From UBA2988 sp965237965 (GTDB taxonomy: Bacteria > Gemmatimonadota > Gemmatimonadetes > Longimicrobiales > Gaopeijiaceae), in assembly GCA_965237965.1 (NCBI GenBank), contig CBDEGT010000002.1, forward strand, positions 930,001-994,000: 64,000 nucleotides of DNA. The letters run 5' to 3'. Each line of letters starts with the position of its first letter. The first letter of the stretch is position 1. Positions 33,930 to 41,345 of the stretch are shown piece after piece. The position numbers and the translations under genes are program-made. The notes below the pieces were generated by a model. It saw only the letters and a program-made list of their open reading frames with translations. It was not told where the DNA came from and did no database searches.

Positions 33930-34283
33930 ATGGCGCACGGACATCCAGAGGGTGTGATCGCAGCCTGCGGTTGCGTGGCCGGCGACGGGAACGCACGCGC
34001 GGCGGTGGGCGTCGACTCCGCCGTAAAGGACCGCAACATCAAGCGACTCCGCCGCATCGAGGGGCAGGTTCGCGGTCTCCAGCGAATGGTGGACGACGAC
34101 CGCTACTGCGCCGACATCATGATCCAGATCGCGTCGGTCCAGGAGGCGTTGCGAGCGGTGGGTCGCGAGTTGATGCGCAACCACCTCAAGCACTGCGGCT
34201 CGGCCGCCATCCTCCGTGGTAGGGAGCAGGCGGAGGCCATGTACGACGAGACCATCGATCTGATGTACCGCAACGTCCGGTAG
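33930..34283 (+). CDS. csoR: Copper-sensing transcriptional repressor, CsoR family
   Basis: This 117-aa all-helical repressor carries the copper ligand set Cys60, His85 and Cys89 (C-x24-H-x3-C) in DDRYCADIM and RNHLKHCG. The family motif RLRRIEGQVRGLQRMV comes just before. Copper(I) binding releases such proteins from their operators. The N-terminus is about 30 residues longer than usual and includes HGH and CGC, possible extra metal ligands. GGAGG lies seven bases before the ATG; a GTG near 34009 would remove the extension. No intact copper pump gene is in the window. Confidence 0.9.
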   Translation: MAHGHPEGVIAACGCVAGDGNARAAVGVDSAVKDRNIKRLRRIEGQVRGLQRMVDDDRYCADIMIQIASVQEALRAVGRELMRNHLKHCGSAAILRGREQAEAMYDETIDLMYRNVR

Positions 34284-34322
34284 GATGGGGCCCCCTCGGG
34301 TTCACGCCCGTGCGAGGGACTG

Positions 34323-35162
34323 GTGAGGGCCGTGCTGGCCTATCGGTTGGCCGCGCTCGGGGCGGGGGTGGGCCTGGCGTTGCTCGCGATTCGCCCGGCG
34401 GGCCTGCCGGCTCTCCTCGCCGCTGGCCCGGAGCGCCCGGAGGCTCCCGCCGGAAGCCCTGCTCAGCAGGTTCGCTCCGGCGTCGCCTACGATGGCCGCT
34501 TCGTCTTCGCCCGGATTCGATACAACGCGCGGGGGAGTGGTGTCTCCGGCTACGGCGGCTTCTTTCGAGGTGGCGGCAGCAGCAGCTGGAGTCACGATTA
34601 CCCGAACGCCGACCTGAACATGGGTGCCGTGCTCGACGAGGTAACGTCGGTGAGGCCGGTCACCGGGTCGAGCGTGGTCGTGGATCTAGAGGACCCGGCG
34701 ATCTTCGGGTACCCGATCCTCTACATGTCCGAGCCCGGATTCTGGCGGATCACAGAGGGGGGAGCTCAGAATCTACGAGCGCACCTCCTCAAGGGCGGCT
34801 TCATCATTTTCGACGACTTCGACGGATACGGGCACTGGGAGAGTTTCGAGCACCAGATCCGGCAGGTGCTGCCCGAATACAGGCCTCTCGAGATCGACGA
34901 GACCCATCCGGTGTTTCGGACCTTCTTTCGAGTCGACGACATCTACGTGCCCAACCCGATGGTTCGGGGACTGCCCAAGCCCACGTACCTCGGGATCTTC
35001 GAGGACGACGACCCGACCAAGCGGATGCTTGCCTTGATCAACTACAATTCTGATCTGGCCGAGTACTGGGAGTACGCCGGGACCGGGTTCCTCGCGATCG
35101 ATCCCACCAACGACGCGTTCCGGCTGGGCGTCAACTACTTGATCTACGGCCTGACGCACTGA
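34323..35162 (+). CDS. DUF4159-domain exported protein
   Basis: This 279-aa protein has an N-terminal signal or anchor followed by a DUF4159 domain: FVFARIRYNARG, DYPNADLNMGAVLDE, GGFIIFDDFDGYGHWESF, ETHPVFRTFFRVDDI and FRLGVNYLIYGLTH. The fold is related to class I glutamine amidotransferases with no catalytic Cys visible. In other genomes the domain travels with MoxR ATPase and von Willebrand factor proteins, none of which is present here. It follows csoR after 39 bases and may be co-transcribed with it. Confidence 0.85.
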   Translation: MRAVLAYRLAALGAGVGLALLAIRPAGLPALLAAGPERPEAPAGSPAQQVRSGVAYDGRFVFARIRYNARGSGVSGYGGFFRGGGSSSWSHDYPNADLNMGAVLDEVTSVRPVTGSSVVVDLEDPAIFGYPILYMSEPGFWRITEGGAQNLRAHLLKGGFIIFDDFDGYGHWESFEHQIRQVLPEYRPLEIDETHPVFRTFFRVDDIYVPNPMVRGLPKPTYLGIFEDDDPTKRMLALINYNSDLAEYWEYAGTGFLAIDPTNDAFRLGVNYLIYGLTH

Positions 35163-35293
35163 CGGCCGCAGCGGCGAGCAGCCCGGCCGCCGCCGCTCCT
35201 ACCACGGCGACGGGGCGGCCCGTTCCCCCTTCACTCCCTGATGGCATGACGACAAGATCGCCGTGCGCCGCGCTGGTGCGCACCTTTCCCGTT

Positions 35294-35557
35294 ATGAGCG
35301 CCCATGGTGGAAACGGTGGAGGGCCGGACCCACTCGAGCGGGACTTCCCCCTGGGCGACGGTCTGGCCCAGGAAAGCGCTGAGGTGACCTGCCCATACTG
35401 CGGTGAGTCGAGCACGATCCGGCTCGACCCGGGGAGCGGGCCGCGGCAGGCCTACGTCGAGGACTGCCCGGTCTGCTGTCGGCCGTGGGAGGTACGAGTC
35501 GGGTACGGGTCCGGTGGCGAGGCGACCGTGGAGGTGCGCGCCGAGGACGGTACCTGA
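35294..35557 (+). CDS. CPXCG zinc-ribbon protein
   Basis: This 87-aa protein has Cys pairs in VTCPYCGES and VEDCPVCCRPWEV, the CPXCG small-protein signature, probably one zinc ribbon. The acidic, Gly-rich N-terminus is variable in the family. ATG 35246 would add 16 residues. It ends at a bidirectional terminator. Function is unknown. Confidence 0.8.
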   Translation: MSAHGGNGGGPDPLERDFPLGDGLAQESAEVTCPYCGESSTIRLDPGSGPRQAYVEDCPVCCRPWEVRVGYGSGGEATVEVRAEDGT

Positions 35558-35573
35558 CGTGCTGCCGCCTGAC

Positions 35574-35620
35574 GCGAAAAGGCCCCCCGGGATCGCTCCC
35601 GGGGGGCCTTTCCTTTCGCG
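35574..35620. terminator. Bidirectional terminator between CPXCG and cold shock genes
   Basis: GC-rich arms of 12 bases (35581-35592 with 35597-35608) are flanked by AAA and TTT runs, giving a 15-base stem with a TCGC loop and A/T tracts on both sides. It is ideally placed to end both convergent transcripts. Confidence 0.85.
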
Positions 35621-35642
35621 GGACGAAAGCCCGCAGCGGCCG

Positions 35643-35852
35643 TCAGCCGACGACGCTCACGTTCTCGGCAGCCGGACCCTTCTGGCCCTGCACCACGTCG
35701 AACTCGACCTTCGCACCCTCCGCCAGGGTGCGGAAACCGCTTCCCTGGATTGCGGAGAAGTGCACGAAGCAGTCCTTCGAGCCGTCCTCGGGGGTAATGA
35801 ACCCGAAGCCCTTCGAGTCGTTGAACCACTTCACAGTGCCCGTGGTACGCAT
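35643..35852 (-). CDS. Cold shock protein, CspA family
   Basis: This 69-aa OB-fold RNA chaperone begins MRTTGTVKWFNDSKGFGFIT, with RNP1 KGFGFI and RNP2 CFVHFSAI intact. A Cys replaces the usual Val/Ile of RNP2. The roughly 280 bases upstream are gene-free and could hold a long structured leader, as in cspA genes. A TTGCCT and GATATT pair separated by 17 bases on the minus strand near 36040-36070 is a weak promoter candidate. Confidence 0.95.
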   Translation of the reverse strand: MRTTGTVKWFNDSKGFGFITPEDGSKDCFVHFSAIQGSGFRTLAEGAKVEFDVVQGQKGPAAENVSVVG

Positions 35853-36136
35853 TCCCTACTCCCTGTTGTTCTTGGACGATGCCGGGGTGTGAGAATCCGC
35901 ACCAGCCGCTCATCTTCCAGCCCCGCGACGAAACCATTCCGCCGCTTCTGTCGCGATGAAAAAGAGGACCGGGACGGAGCGTCCAGGTTCTCTGGCACCA
36001 GGAGTTTCCCCAGCTTTTCACTCACGCAAGCGCTAATATCATATGGGCTACCTGCGCAGGCAAGCAGTTTCGTCACGGGCTCTCGGGGCCCGGCTCGGGA
36101 GGCCAGCGGGGCCTCCCTCGACCCACCTCCCACCGA
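35853..36136. other. Divergent intergenic region upstream of the cold shock gene
   Basis: This 284-base gap between the cold shock gene and the flavin reductase gene is less GC-rich than the surroundings, with runs such as AAAAAG and TAATATCATATG. It must hold both promoters and probably the cold shock leader. No ORF is credible. Confidence 0.4.
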
Positions 36137-36637
36137 ATGGTCATGGACCCTGAGAATTCGATCGCCGGTCTGGATGCGGATGCGTTCCGAGCGGCGCTCT
36201 CCCGGTGGGCCAGCGGGGTCGCTGTCGTCGCGGTCCGCGACGATGGCCGTGTGCTCGCTACCACCGTCTCGGCGTTCATGTCGGTGTCGCTCGAGCCTCC
36301 CTTAGTCCTGGTAGCGCTCGGGCCTGGCGCGCAGGTGCTCCCTTTCCTCACCGAGCGGCGGCGCTTCGGGGTCAGCATTCTCGGTGAGGCCCAAGTCCGG
36401 GTGGCGAGCGTGCTTGCCGACTCCTTCCCGGTCGGGCCCAGCCACTTCCCGAGCGCAGGCGATCCCGTGATCCCCGACGCATTGGTGCGGCTCGCATGCC
36501 GGGTCCAGCGGTGTGATGCGGCAGGCGACCACGTTCTGGTGCTCGGTCTGGTGCTGACGGCCGCCGTGGACGGGGGTGCTCCACTCCTCCGGTATTCCCG
36601 TGCCTACCGTCGGCTGGCGGTGGAGGGGAACAGCTAG
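36137..36637 (+). CDS. Flavin reductase domain protein
   Basis: This 166-aa protein is of the DIM6/NTAB (flavin_reduct) family. Typical elements are RWASGVAVVAVRDDGRVLATT, SAFMSVSLEPPLVLVAL and RRFGVSILGEAQ. Members bind FMN and supply reduced flavin to monooxygenases or act on small aromatics. No partner oxygenase is nearby. The final domain LLRYSRAYRRL matches the family end. ATG 36143 is an alternative start. Confidence 0.88.
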   Translation: MVMDPENSIAGLDADAFRAALSRWASGVAVVAVRDDGRVLATTVSAFMSVSLEPPLVLVALGPGAQVLPFLTERRRFGVSILGEAQVRVASVLADSFPVGPSHFPSAGDPVIPDALVRLACRVQRCDAAGDHVLVLGLVLTAAVDGGAPLLRYSRAYRRLAVEGNS

Positions 36638-36656
36638 ACGGCCGACCGCCTTCTGA

Positions 36657-37028
36657 TCAGCCGCGGCGCTTTCGCGGCTCGCCGACGAACACGTTCAAAA
36701 CGGCGCTCGTGACGGCGACCACCATTGCCCCCAGGAAGGCTGGGAGAAACCCCTCCACCACGAAGCCGAGCCCCAGGCTGCTGGACACCGCGGCGGTCAG
36801 GAGCAGCATGACCGCGTTGAGCACGAGCAGGAAGAACCCGAGGGTCAGGATGATGAGGGGGCAGCTGAGAAGGATCAGCAAAGGACGGACGAGAGCGTTG
36901 AGTATGCCGAACACGAGTGCGACGCCCAGCAGGCCGAGGGTGGAGCCGCTCCAGATGATTCCGGGCACCAGCTGCACGGCCAGCCAGAGTGCCGCCGCTG
37001 TGGCGATCAGGCGGAGCAAGAAGCGCAT
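36657..37028 (-). CDS. Phage-holin-family membrane protein (four helices)
   Basis: This 123-aa protein has four hydrophobic helices and the pattern of the PF04020 family: GVALVFGILNALVRPLLILL, the P-L-hydrophobic turn CPLIILTLGFFLLVLNAVML, and a short basic tail EPRKRRG. Despite the family name these are chromosomal proteins with no phage link, and the function is unknown. It is convergent with the flavin reductase gene. Confidence 0.88.
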   Translation of the reverse strand: MRFLLRLIATAAALWLAVQLVPGIIWSGSTLGLLGVALVFGILNALVRPLLILLSCPLIILTLGFFLLVLNAVMLLLTAAVSSSLGLGFVVEGFLPAFLGAMVVAVTSAVLNVFVGEPRKRRG

Positions 37029-37187
37029 GCCGGTGTGACCCTCTTCCGTGAGAGATGTGCCGGTGGCGCAACTCCGGGGCAGCGTTCTTGCGGCGGTTCC
37101 TCGCCTTCGGCATTTCCCACTACCGGGACGCGCTCCGAGCCGTGGGCCGCCTGAAGAGGGAGATCGATTTCACGCGCGGAGGAGTCC

Positions 37188-38384
37188 GTGAGCAAACGTG
37201 GCACGCTGGGAATCCTGACGGGGGGCGGCGACGTGCCGGGGCTGAACCCAGCCATCCGGGCGGTCACGATCCGGGCGCTGAGGGAGGGTTACCGGGTGAT
37301 CGGTATCCGCCGCGGCTGGGCGGGGCTGGTCGAGCTGGTCCCCGACCGGGATGCAGACAACACACACAACGTGCAACTACTCACCGAAGAAGTGGTGAAT
37401 CGCGCCGGGCGCACCGGCGGCACGTTCCTGCACAGTTCGCGCACGCGCGCGAGCCACCTTCCCGGTGACCAGGTTCCACCGCATCTCCGTGACCGGTACA
37501 CCGAGCCGGTCAACGACGTGACGGCGGAGGTGCTAAGGAATCTGGATTTCCTTGAGATCGACTACCTGATTCCGATCGGGGGCGACGACACCCTCGCCTA
37601 TGCCCATCGGCTGCACCAGGAGGGCGTCAAGGTCGTGGCCATCCCCAAGACGATGGACAATGACGTTCCGGGCACGGACTACTGCATCGGTTTCAGCACG
37701 TGCGTGACCCGCACCATTGAGCTCACGCACCGGCTGCGCACGTCCGCCGGATCGCACGAGCGCTTCATGGTGATCGAGGTGTTCGGGCGCTATGCCGGCT
37801 TCACTGCCCTTCTGCCGACCATGGCTGGAGCGGCGGACCGTTGCGTCATTCCCGAGCACCCTTTTGACGTCGACCGGCTGGTGGAGCTCATGACATATGA
37901 CCGCAGCCGCAACCCGAGCCGGTATTCAGTTGTGCTCGTCTCCGAGGGAGCGCGCATGGCGCACACCGATGGAATGACCTTCGAGAAGGGGGGGGGCGAC
38001 CAGTTCGGCCACAGGAAGCTCGGAGGGATCGGCGATCGAGTGTCGGAGCTGCTCAGGGAGAGGTCGGCGAGGCACAACCAGGGCCGACGCGTGAACGTGA
38101 TCAGCCAGCGGCTCGGCTATCTGGTACGCTCGGGTGATCCGGATGCGCTCGATTCGATCGTTCCGATGGCGTTCGGCAACATGGCGCTCGACTTGGTGTT
38201 GGGGGGTGTATCGGGTCGACTGGTGAGCGTGCGGAACGGTGTCTACGACTCGGTGCCCGTGGATGTGGTGACCGGGCAACAGAAGGTCGTAGACATCGAC
38301 CACTACTACCGTGCCGATCGGCTGCGGCCTCGCTACGACGCTTTCAAGCTGCACCCGCTCTTCATCATGACGAGCGACGTGTGA
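37188..38384 (+). CDS. 6-phosphofructokinase, probably pyrophosphate-dependent
   Basis: This 398-aa enzyme phosphorylates fructose 6-phosphate. The N-terminal GILTGGGDVPGLN loop is intact. At residues 131-135 the sequence is GGDDT, and at 153-159 PKTMDND. Asp134 and Lys154 at these positions are the known signature of the PPi-using forms, whereas ATP enzymes have Gly. The reaction would then be reversible and save ATP. GGAGGAG precedes the GTG start. Confidence 0.9.
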   Translation: MSKRGTLGILTGGGDVPGLNPAIRAVTIRALREGYRVIGIRRGWAGLVELVPDRDADNTHNVQLLTEEVVNRAGRTGGTFLHSSRTRASHLPGDQVPPHLRDRYTEPVNDVTAEVLRNLDFLEIDYLIPIGGDDTLAYAHRLHQEGVKVVAIPKTMDNDVPGTDYCIGFSTCVTRTIELTHRLRTSAGSHERFMVIEVFGRYAGFTALLPTMAGAADRCVIPEHPFDVDRLVELMTYDRSRNPSRYSVVLVSEGARMAHTDGMTFEKGGGDQFGHRKLGGIGDRVSELLRERSARHNQGRRVNVISQRLGYLVRSGDPDALDSIVPMAFGNMALDLVLGGVSGRLVSVRNGVYDSVPVDVVTGQQKVVDIDHYYRADRLRPRYDAFKLHPLFIMTSDV

Positions 38385-38598
38385 CTCTCGGGTCGATGAT
38401 GCACGTAGTGACGCCTGCGGAGTCTGTCGCCGTTCCCAGCGAGTCGGCCGGGGCGAGAGCGCCGGCCTGTCCGCCTGCCCGGTCGCCGTCGGCGAAGCGT
38501 ATCGCGGCCTCGAACCCCGCGAGGTCCATCAACTCGTCGGCGAGAGCCAGCGTGAGCCGATAGGAGGCTCCGGGCTGGTAGTCGCGGGCGGCGGGCGC
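38365..38598 (-). pseudogene. Remnant of a secreted Reeler-like domain
   Basis: The minus frame between the Vgb-like gene and the 3' end of the phosphofructokinase gene reads RDYQPGASYRLTLALADE, then LAGFEAAIRFADG and AGALAPADSLGTATDSAGVT. This is the pattern of Reeler and choice-of-anchor domains (Y-x-PG-x-x-Y, GF, F-A-DG, AG-L-P-D). There is no start codon with a signal and the C-terminal half is missing, so it looks truncated at both ends. The frame ends at TGA 38365-38367, inside the opposite gene. Confidence 0.45.
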
Positions 38599-38599
38599 C

Positions 38600-39640
38600 T
38601 CAGTCCACCCCCCTCCGGGGCGGCTTCACTACCGCCTTGCCGATGGTGTTCGAGTCGGTGCCGAACCAGATCGTCCGCGTCCCCGCGTCGTAGTACATGT
38701 GCCGGATTGCACCCGCGTCGATCGGCATGTTGGAGATGAACGTTTCAGTGGCGGGATCGAAGCCCACGAAGCGGTTCGGGCTGACCCGCGTGTTCACGTA
38801 CCAGATCCGGTCCCACTCGTCGATGGCCATTCCGTAGGGTCCGGAGTTCGGGCCGTTCGGGTCAGCGAACTCCTTCACCTCACCGGTCTGCGGGTCCAGC
38901 ACGCCGAGCTGGCCCTGCGCCCAGTCGCCGTACCACACGCGACTGCCGGAGTCGATCACGAGGCGGCGTGGCCTCGAGCCTTCGGGGAGGGCGTAGCGCT
39001 CGAACTCCATGGTGGTCGGGTCCACGGTCCCAATGTGGGCCGAATTGAGGAGCGCGACCCAAGGCCGGCCGTTCGAGTCGACCTTGAGCCCGTACGGGTT
39101 GCTCCCTCGTGTGCCACGAGGGCCCTGAACCTGGGCGGCCTGGACCAGCTGGACCTCATGGGTCTCCCGGTCCAGGTGTCCGATCATGTTCGCGCCCTGC
39201 AGCGTGAACCAGAGGTTGCCGTCTCCGTCGAGGGCGACGGTGTGCGGATCGCGCGCCGCGGGGTCTGGCATGTCGATGCGCTCGATCGTGCCGGTGGCGG
39301 GGTCGAGCCGGCCGATGTGGCGACCGCGGTTGCCGGCGTACCAGACCGTGCCCTGCGGGTCCACGACCACCGTATGCGGAAAGGCGTCATCCTCGACCTC
39401 GTAGCGTTTCATGTCGCCGGTGCGGGGGTCGAGAACGGCGACGTAGTTGCCGCGCTGCCCCACGAACCACACCCGCCCGTCGGGGGCGACGTAGGGATCG
39501 CGTGGCCGCGTCTGTTCCCAGGGCACGGTCCACTGCTGGACCGTGGGGTCGTCGGGGCCCGACTGGGGAGCTTGAGCCGCGAGCTCTGGAGAGAGCAGCG
39601 CTGCGACGACGAAGAGTACAGGAATGGCGGAGCGACACAT
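38600..39640 (-). CDS. Virginiamycin B lyase-like beta-propeller, secreted
   Basis: This 346-aa protein has a signal peptide (PVLFVVAALLSPELAAQ) and seven propeller blades with the repeating W-F/Y pattern, for example DGRVWFVGQRGN, GTVWYAGNRGRHIGRLDPATG and GNLWFTLQGANMIGHLD. It resembles streptogramin lyases (Vgb), but most relatives are not resistance proteins; the propeller can bind many ligands. GGAGG sits five bases before the ATG at 39640, so I prefer it over ATG 39652. Confidence 0.85.
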   Translation of the reverse strand: MCRSAIPVLFVVAALLSPELAAQAPQSGPDDPTVQQWTVPWEQTRPRDPYVAPDGRVWFVGQRGNYVAVLDPRTGDMKRYEVEDDAFPHTVVVDPQGTVWYAGNRGRHIGRLDPATGTIERIDMPDPAARDPHTVALDGDGNLWFTLQGANMIGHLDRETHEVQLVQAAQVQGPRGTRGSNPYGLKVDSNGRPWVALLNSAHIGTVDPTTMEFERYALPEGSRPRRLVIDSGSRVWYGDWAQGQLGVLDPQTGEVKEFADPNGPNSGPYGMAIDEWDRIWYVNTRVSPNRFVGFDPATETFISNMPIDAGAIRHMYYDAGTRTIWFGTDSNTIGKAVVKPPRRGVD

Positions 39641-39721
39641 GATGGCCTCCATGACCAGGTCCTGGAATTGTCTACGACAGCCCTGGGGACACCTCCGGGG
39701 CGTGGAACGTTGACCCGGCGG

Positions 39722-40384
39722 TCAACCCCCGACGCCGATCCGCAAGCCGAGATTCACGATGGGGTAGATCTTGAAATACTTGTCGATGTCGTCTTGAATG
39801 TCCCGGCGCTCCCGCTCGAGGTCCGTCCGGAACTGGGCGTCGCTTGCGATCAAGCCGTCGGCTTCGAGCGTCAGCGTGGACTCGCCCACGAACGCGGCGC
39901 CCAGGTCCAGGAACAGCCCAATGCCGCGCGACGCTTGCTTGCCGAAGCCGATCATGAGATAGGGCGCCGCACTCTTGGTCTCGAGCACGCCGGTTAGGCT
40001 GCCGACCTCGGCACCGGTGTAGGTCCTCGGGCCGATGTTGACCGTACCGCTGAACTCGCCGGTGATGCTCGGGTTGTCGGGCTTGATAAGGATGCCACCG
40101 CCTATGCGGCAGCCGCCATCGGTCGGCAAAAAATCGATCCCGGCGATAATGAACGAGCTCGGCAGCTCCACGGTGAAATCGATGTCGGAGAACGTGAGGC
40201 TGGGCTCGATCGGCACGAGCCCCGCGCCTCCACGGAGCTGAGCGCGCTCGCCGAGCGCGATTGCGAGGTCGCCGCCGAGCCCGATCGTGCCGACGTGTAC
40301 ACCGACGCCTACCTGGGCCGTCACGGCGGTGGGGAACGCCAGGAGGATCGCAAGAAGGACGGCGGACGCGGCCGGGCTACGCAT
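39722..40384 (-). CDS. Outer-membrane beta-barrel-like protein
   Basis: This 220-aa protein has a signal peptide (AVLLAILLAFPTAVTAQ), then alternating Gly-rich strands such as VGVGVHVGTIGLGGDLAIAL, GIGLFLDLGAAFVGE and a final strand YPIVNLGLRIGVGG. An insertion with a single Cys (DGGCRIGGG) lies in the middle, and a helical charged stretch (RTDLERERRDIQDDIDKYF) precedes the last strand. No family function is known. Confidence 0.72.
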   Translation of the reverse strand: MRSPAASAVLLAILLAFPTAVTAQVGVGVHVGTIGLGGDLAIALGERAQLRGGAGLVPIEPSLTFSDIDFTVELPSSFIIAGIDFLPTDGGCRIGGGILIKPDNPSITGEFSGTVNIGPRTYTGAEVGSLTGVLETKSAAPYLMIGFGKQASRGIGLFLDLGAAFVGESTLTLEADGLIASDAQFRTDLERERRDIQDDIDKYFKIYPIVNLGLRIGVGG

Positions 40385-40536
40385 TGGGAGATCTTCTTGA
40401 TCGGGGATGGCCGCAGCGTTCTCGACGCCGGCGCGGCACGTTGCAGTACACGGCGCTGCGTCTCCCGGTCCAGTCCAGCGAGGGTGGCGAGCGCCGCCAT
40501 TGTCCGAGTGTCCCGCGCCCGCGAGGTTTGCCGGCC

Positions 40537-41298
40537 GTGGACTTCTTGACCGACCCTCTTCATCTGGCCGCGATCATGGCCGCCGGCCTCCTGGCCGGCG
40601 CGGGAAACACGATCGCCGGTGGTGGAACGACGCTCTCGTTTCCGATCCTGGTGTGGGTCGGATTGCCCGAGCAGATCGCGAACGCCACCAACACGCTCGG
40701 GCTGCTTGCCGGCTCGGCCGGCGGTGGCTGGAGCTACCGTCGGCGCATCCGGGGTCAGGTCGGGTGGCAGGCACTCTGGCTCCCGGCGCTGATCGGCGGT
40801 GGCGTCGGGGCGGCTCTGCTCTTGCTGTTGCCTGCCACGTGGTTCGGTGCCGTCGCTCCCTGGATGGTGCTCGGCTCCGCATGCCTGGTCGCAGCCGATC
40901 CGCTGATCCGCCGACACCTGTCGCAACCCGCGCCGGGCGAGCGGCGGGTCGGCACCTCCCTCGCAGCGATGTTCCTGGTCGCGGTCTACGGAGGCTATTT
41001 CGGTGCGGGGATCGGGATCCTGGTGCTGTTCACGCTGGGCATGGTCGGCGTCGCCGACCTGCACGACGCGAACGGCCTCAAGAACCTTCTGGTGACCGGA
41101 ATCAAGGGAGTGGCCGCCCTCGGCTTCGTCGTCAGCGGCGTGATCGTCTGGCCGGTTGCCATGATCATGCTGATCGGCTCCACGATCGGGGGTTGGGGTG
41201 CGGGATACCTCGTCCAGAAAGTCGAGGCGAAGACGCTCCGCTGGATGGTCGTGGCCATCGGTATGGTCATGGGCCTCATCATGCTGAGCAGGCGCTGA
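40537..41298 (+). CDS. TauE/SafE-family permease
   Basis: This 253-aa inner-membrane protein has about eight helices of the TauE/SafE family, known for sulfite, sulfoacetate and related anion export. Signatures are GLLAGAGNTIAGGGTTLSFP, ATNTLGLLAGSAGG, VAVYGGYFGAGIGILVLF and LKNLLVTGIKGVAAL. GAGG lies about ten bases before the GTG at 40537. It is divergent from the outer membrane protein gene and directly upstream of thiI. Confidence 0.9.
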   Translation: MDFLTDPLHLAAIMAAGLLAGAGNTIAGGGTTLSFPILVWVGLPEQIANATNTLGLLAGSAGGGWSYRRRIRGQVGWQALWLPALIGGGVGAALLLLLPATWFGAVAPWMVLGSACLVAADPLIRRHLSQPAPGERRVGTSLAAMFLVAVYGGYFGAGIGILVLFTLGMVGVADLHDANGLKNLLVTGIKGVAALGFVVSGVIVWPVAMIMLIGSTIGGWGAGYLVQKVEAKTLRWMVVAIGMVMGLIMLSRR

Positions 41299-41301
41299 GG
41301 C

Positions 41302-41334
41302 GCCCCCGGGTTCACCAGCTGGCACCCGGGGGGC
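41302..41334 (+). terminator. GC hairpin between TauE gene and thiI
   Basis: GCCCCCGGGT (41302-41311) pairs with ACCCGGGGGGC (41324-41334) with one extra G, around a 12-base loop. It ends 11 bases before the thiI GTG and could either end the permease transcript or hide the thiI ribosome site. Confidence 0.45.
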
Positions 41335-41345
41335 TATGATCAGGC

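Noticed and set aside
36657..37028. Holin-family protein as evidence for a prophage
   Set aside because: No other phage gene, integrase or attachment site is present and the family is mostly chromosomal.
38381..38563. Plus-strand frame of 60 codons after the phosphofructokinase gene
   Set aside because: No ribosome site; the opposite strand shows a recognisable domain pattern, so this is a shadow.
38600..39640. Antibiotic resistance role for the Vgb-like protein
   Set aside because: The similarity is to the general propeller pattern only; secreted environmental homologues are common and lyase residues were not verified.
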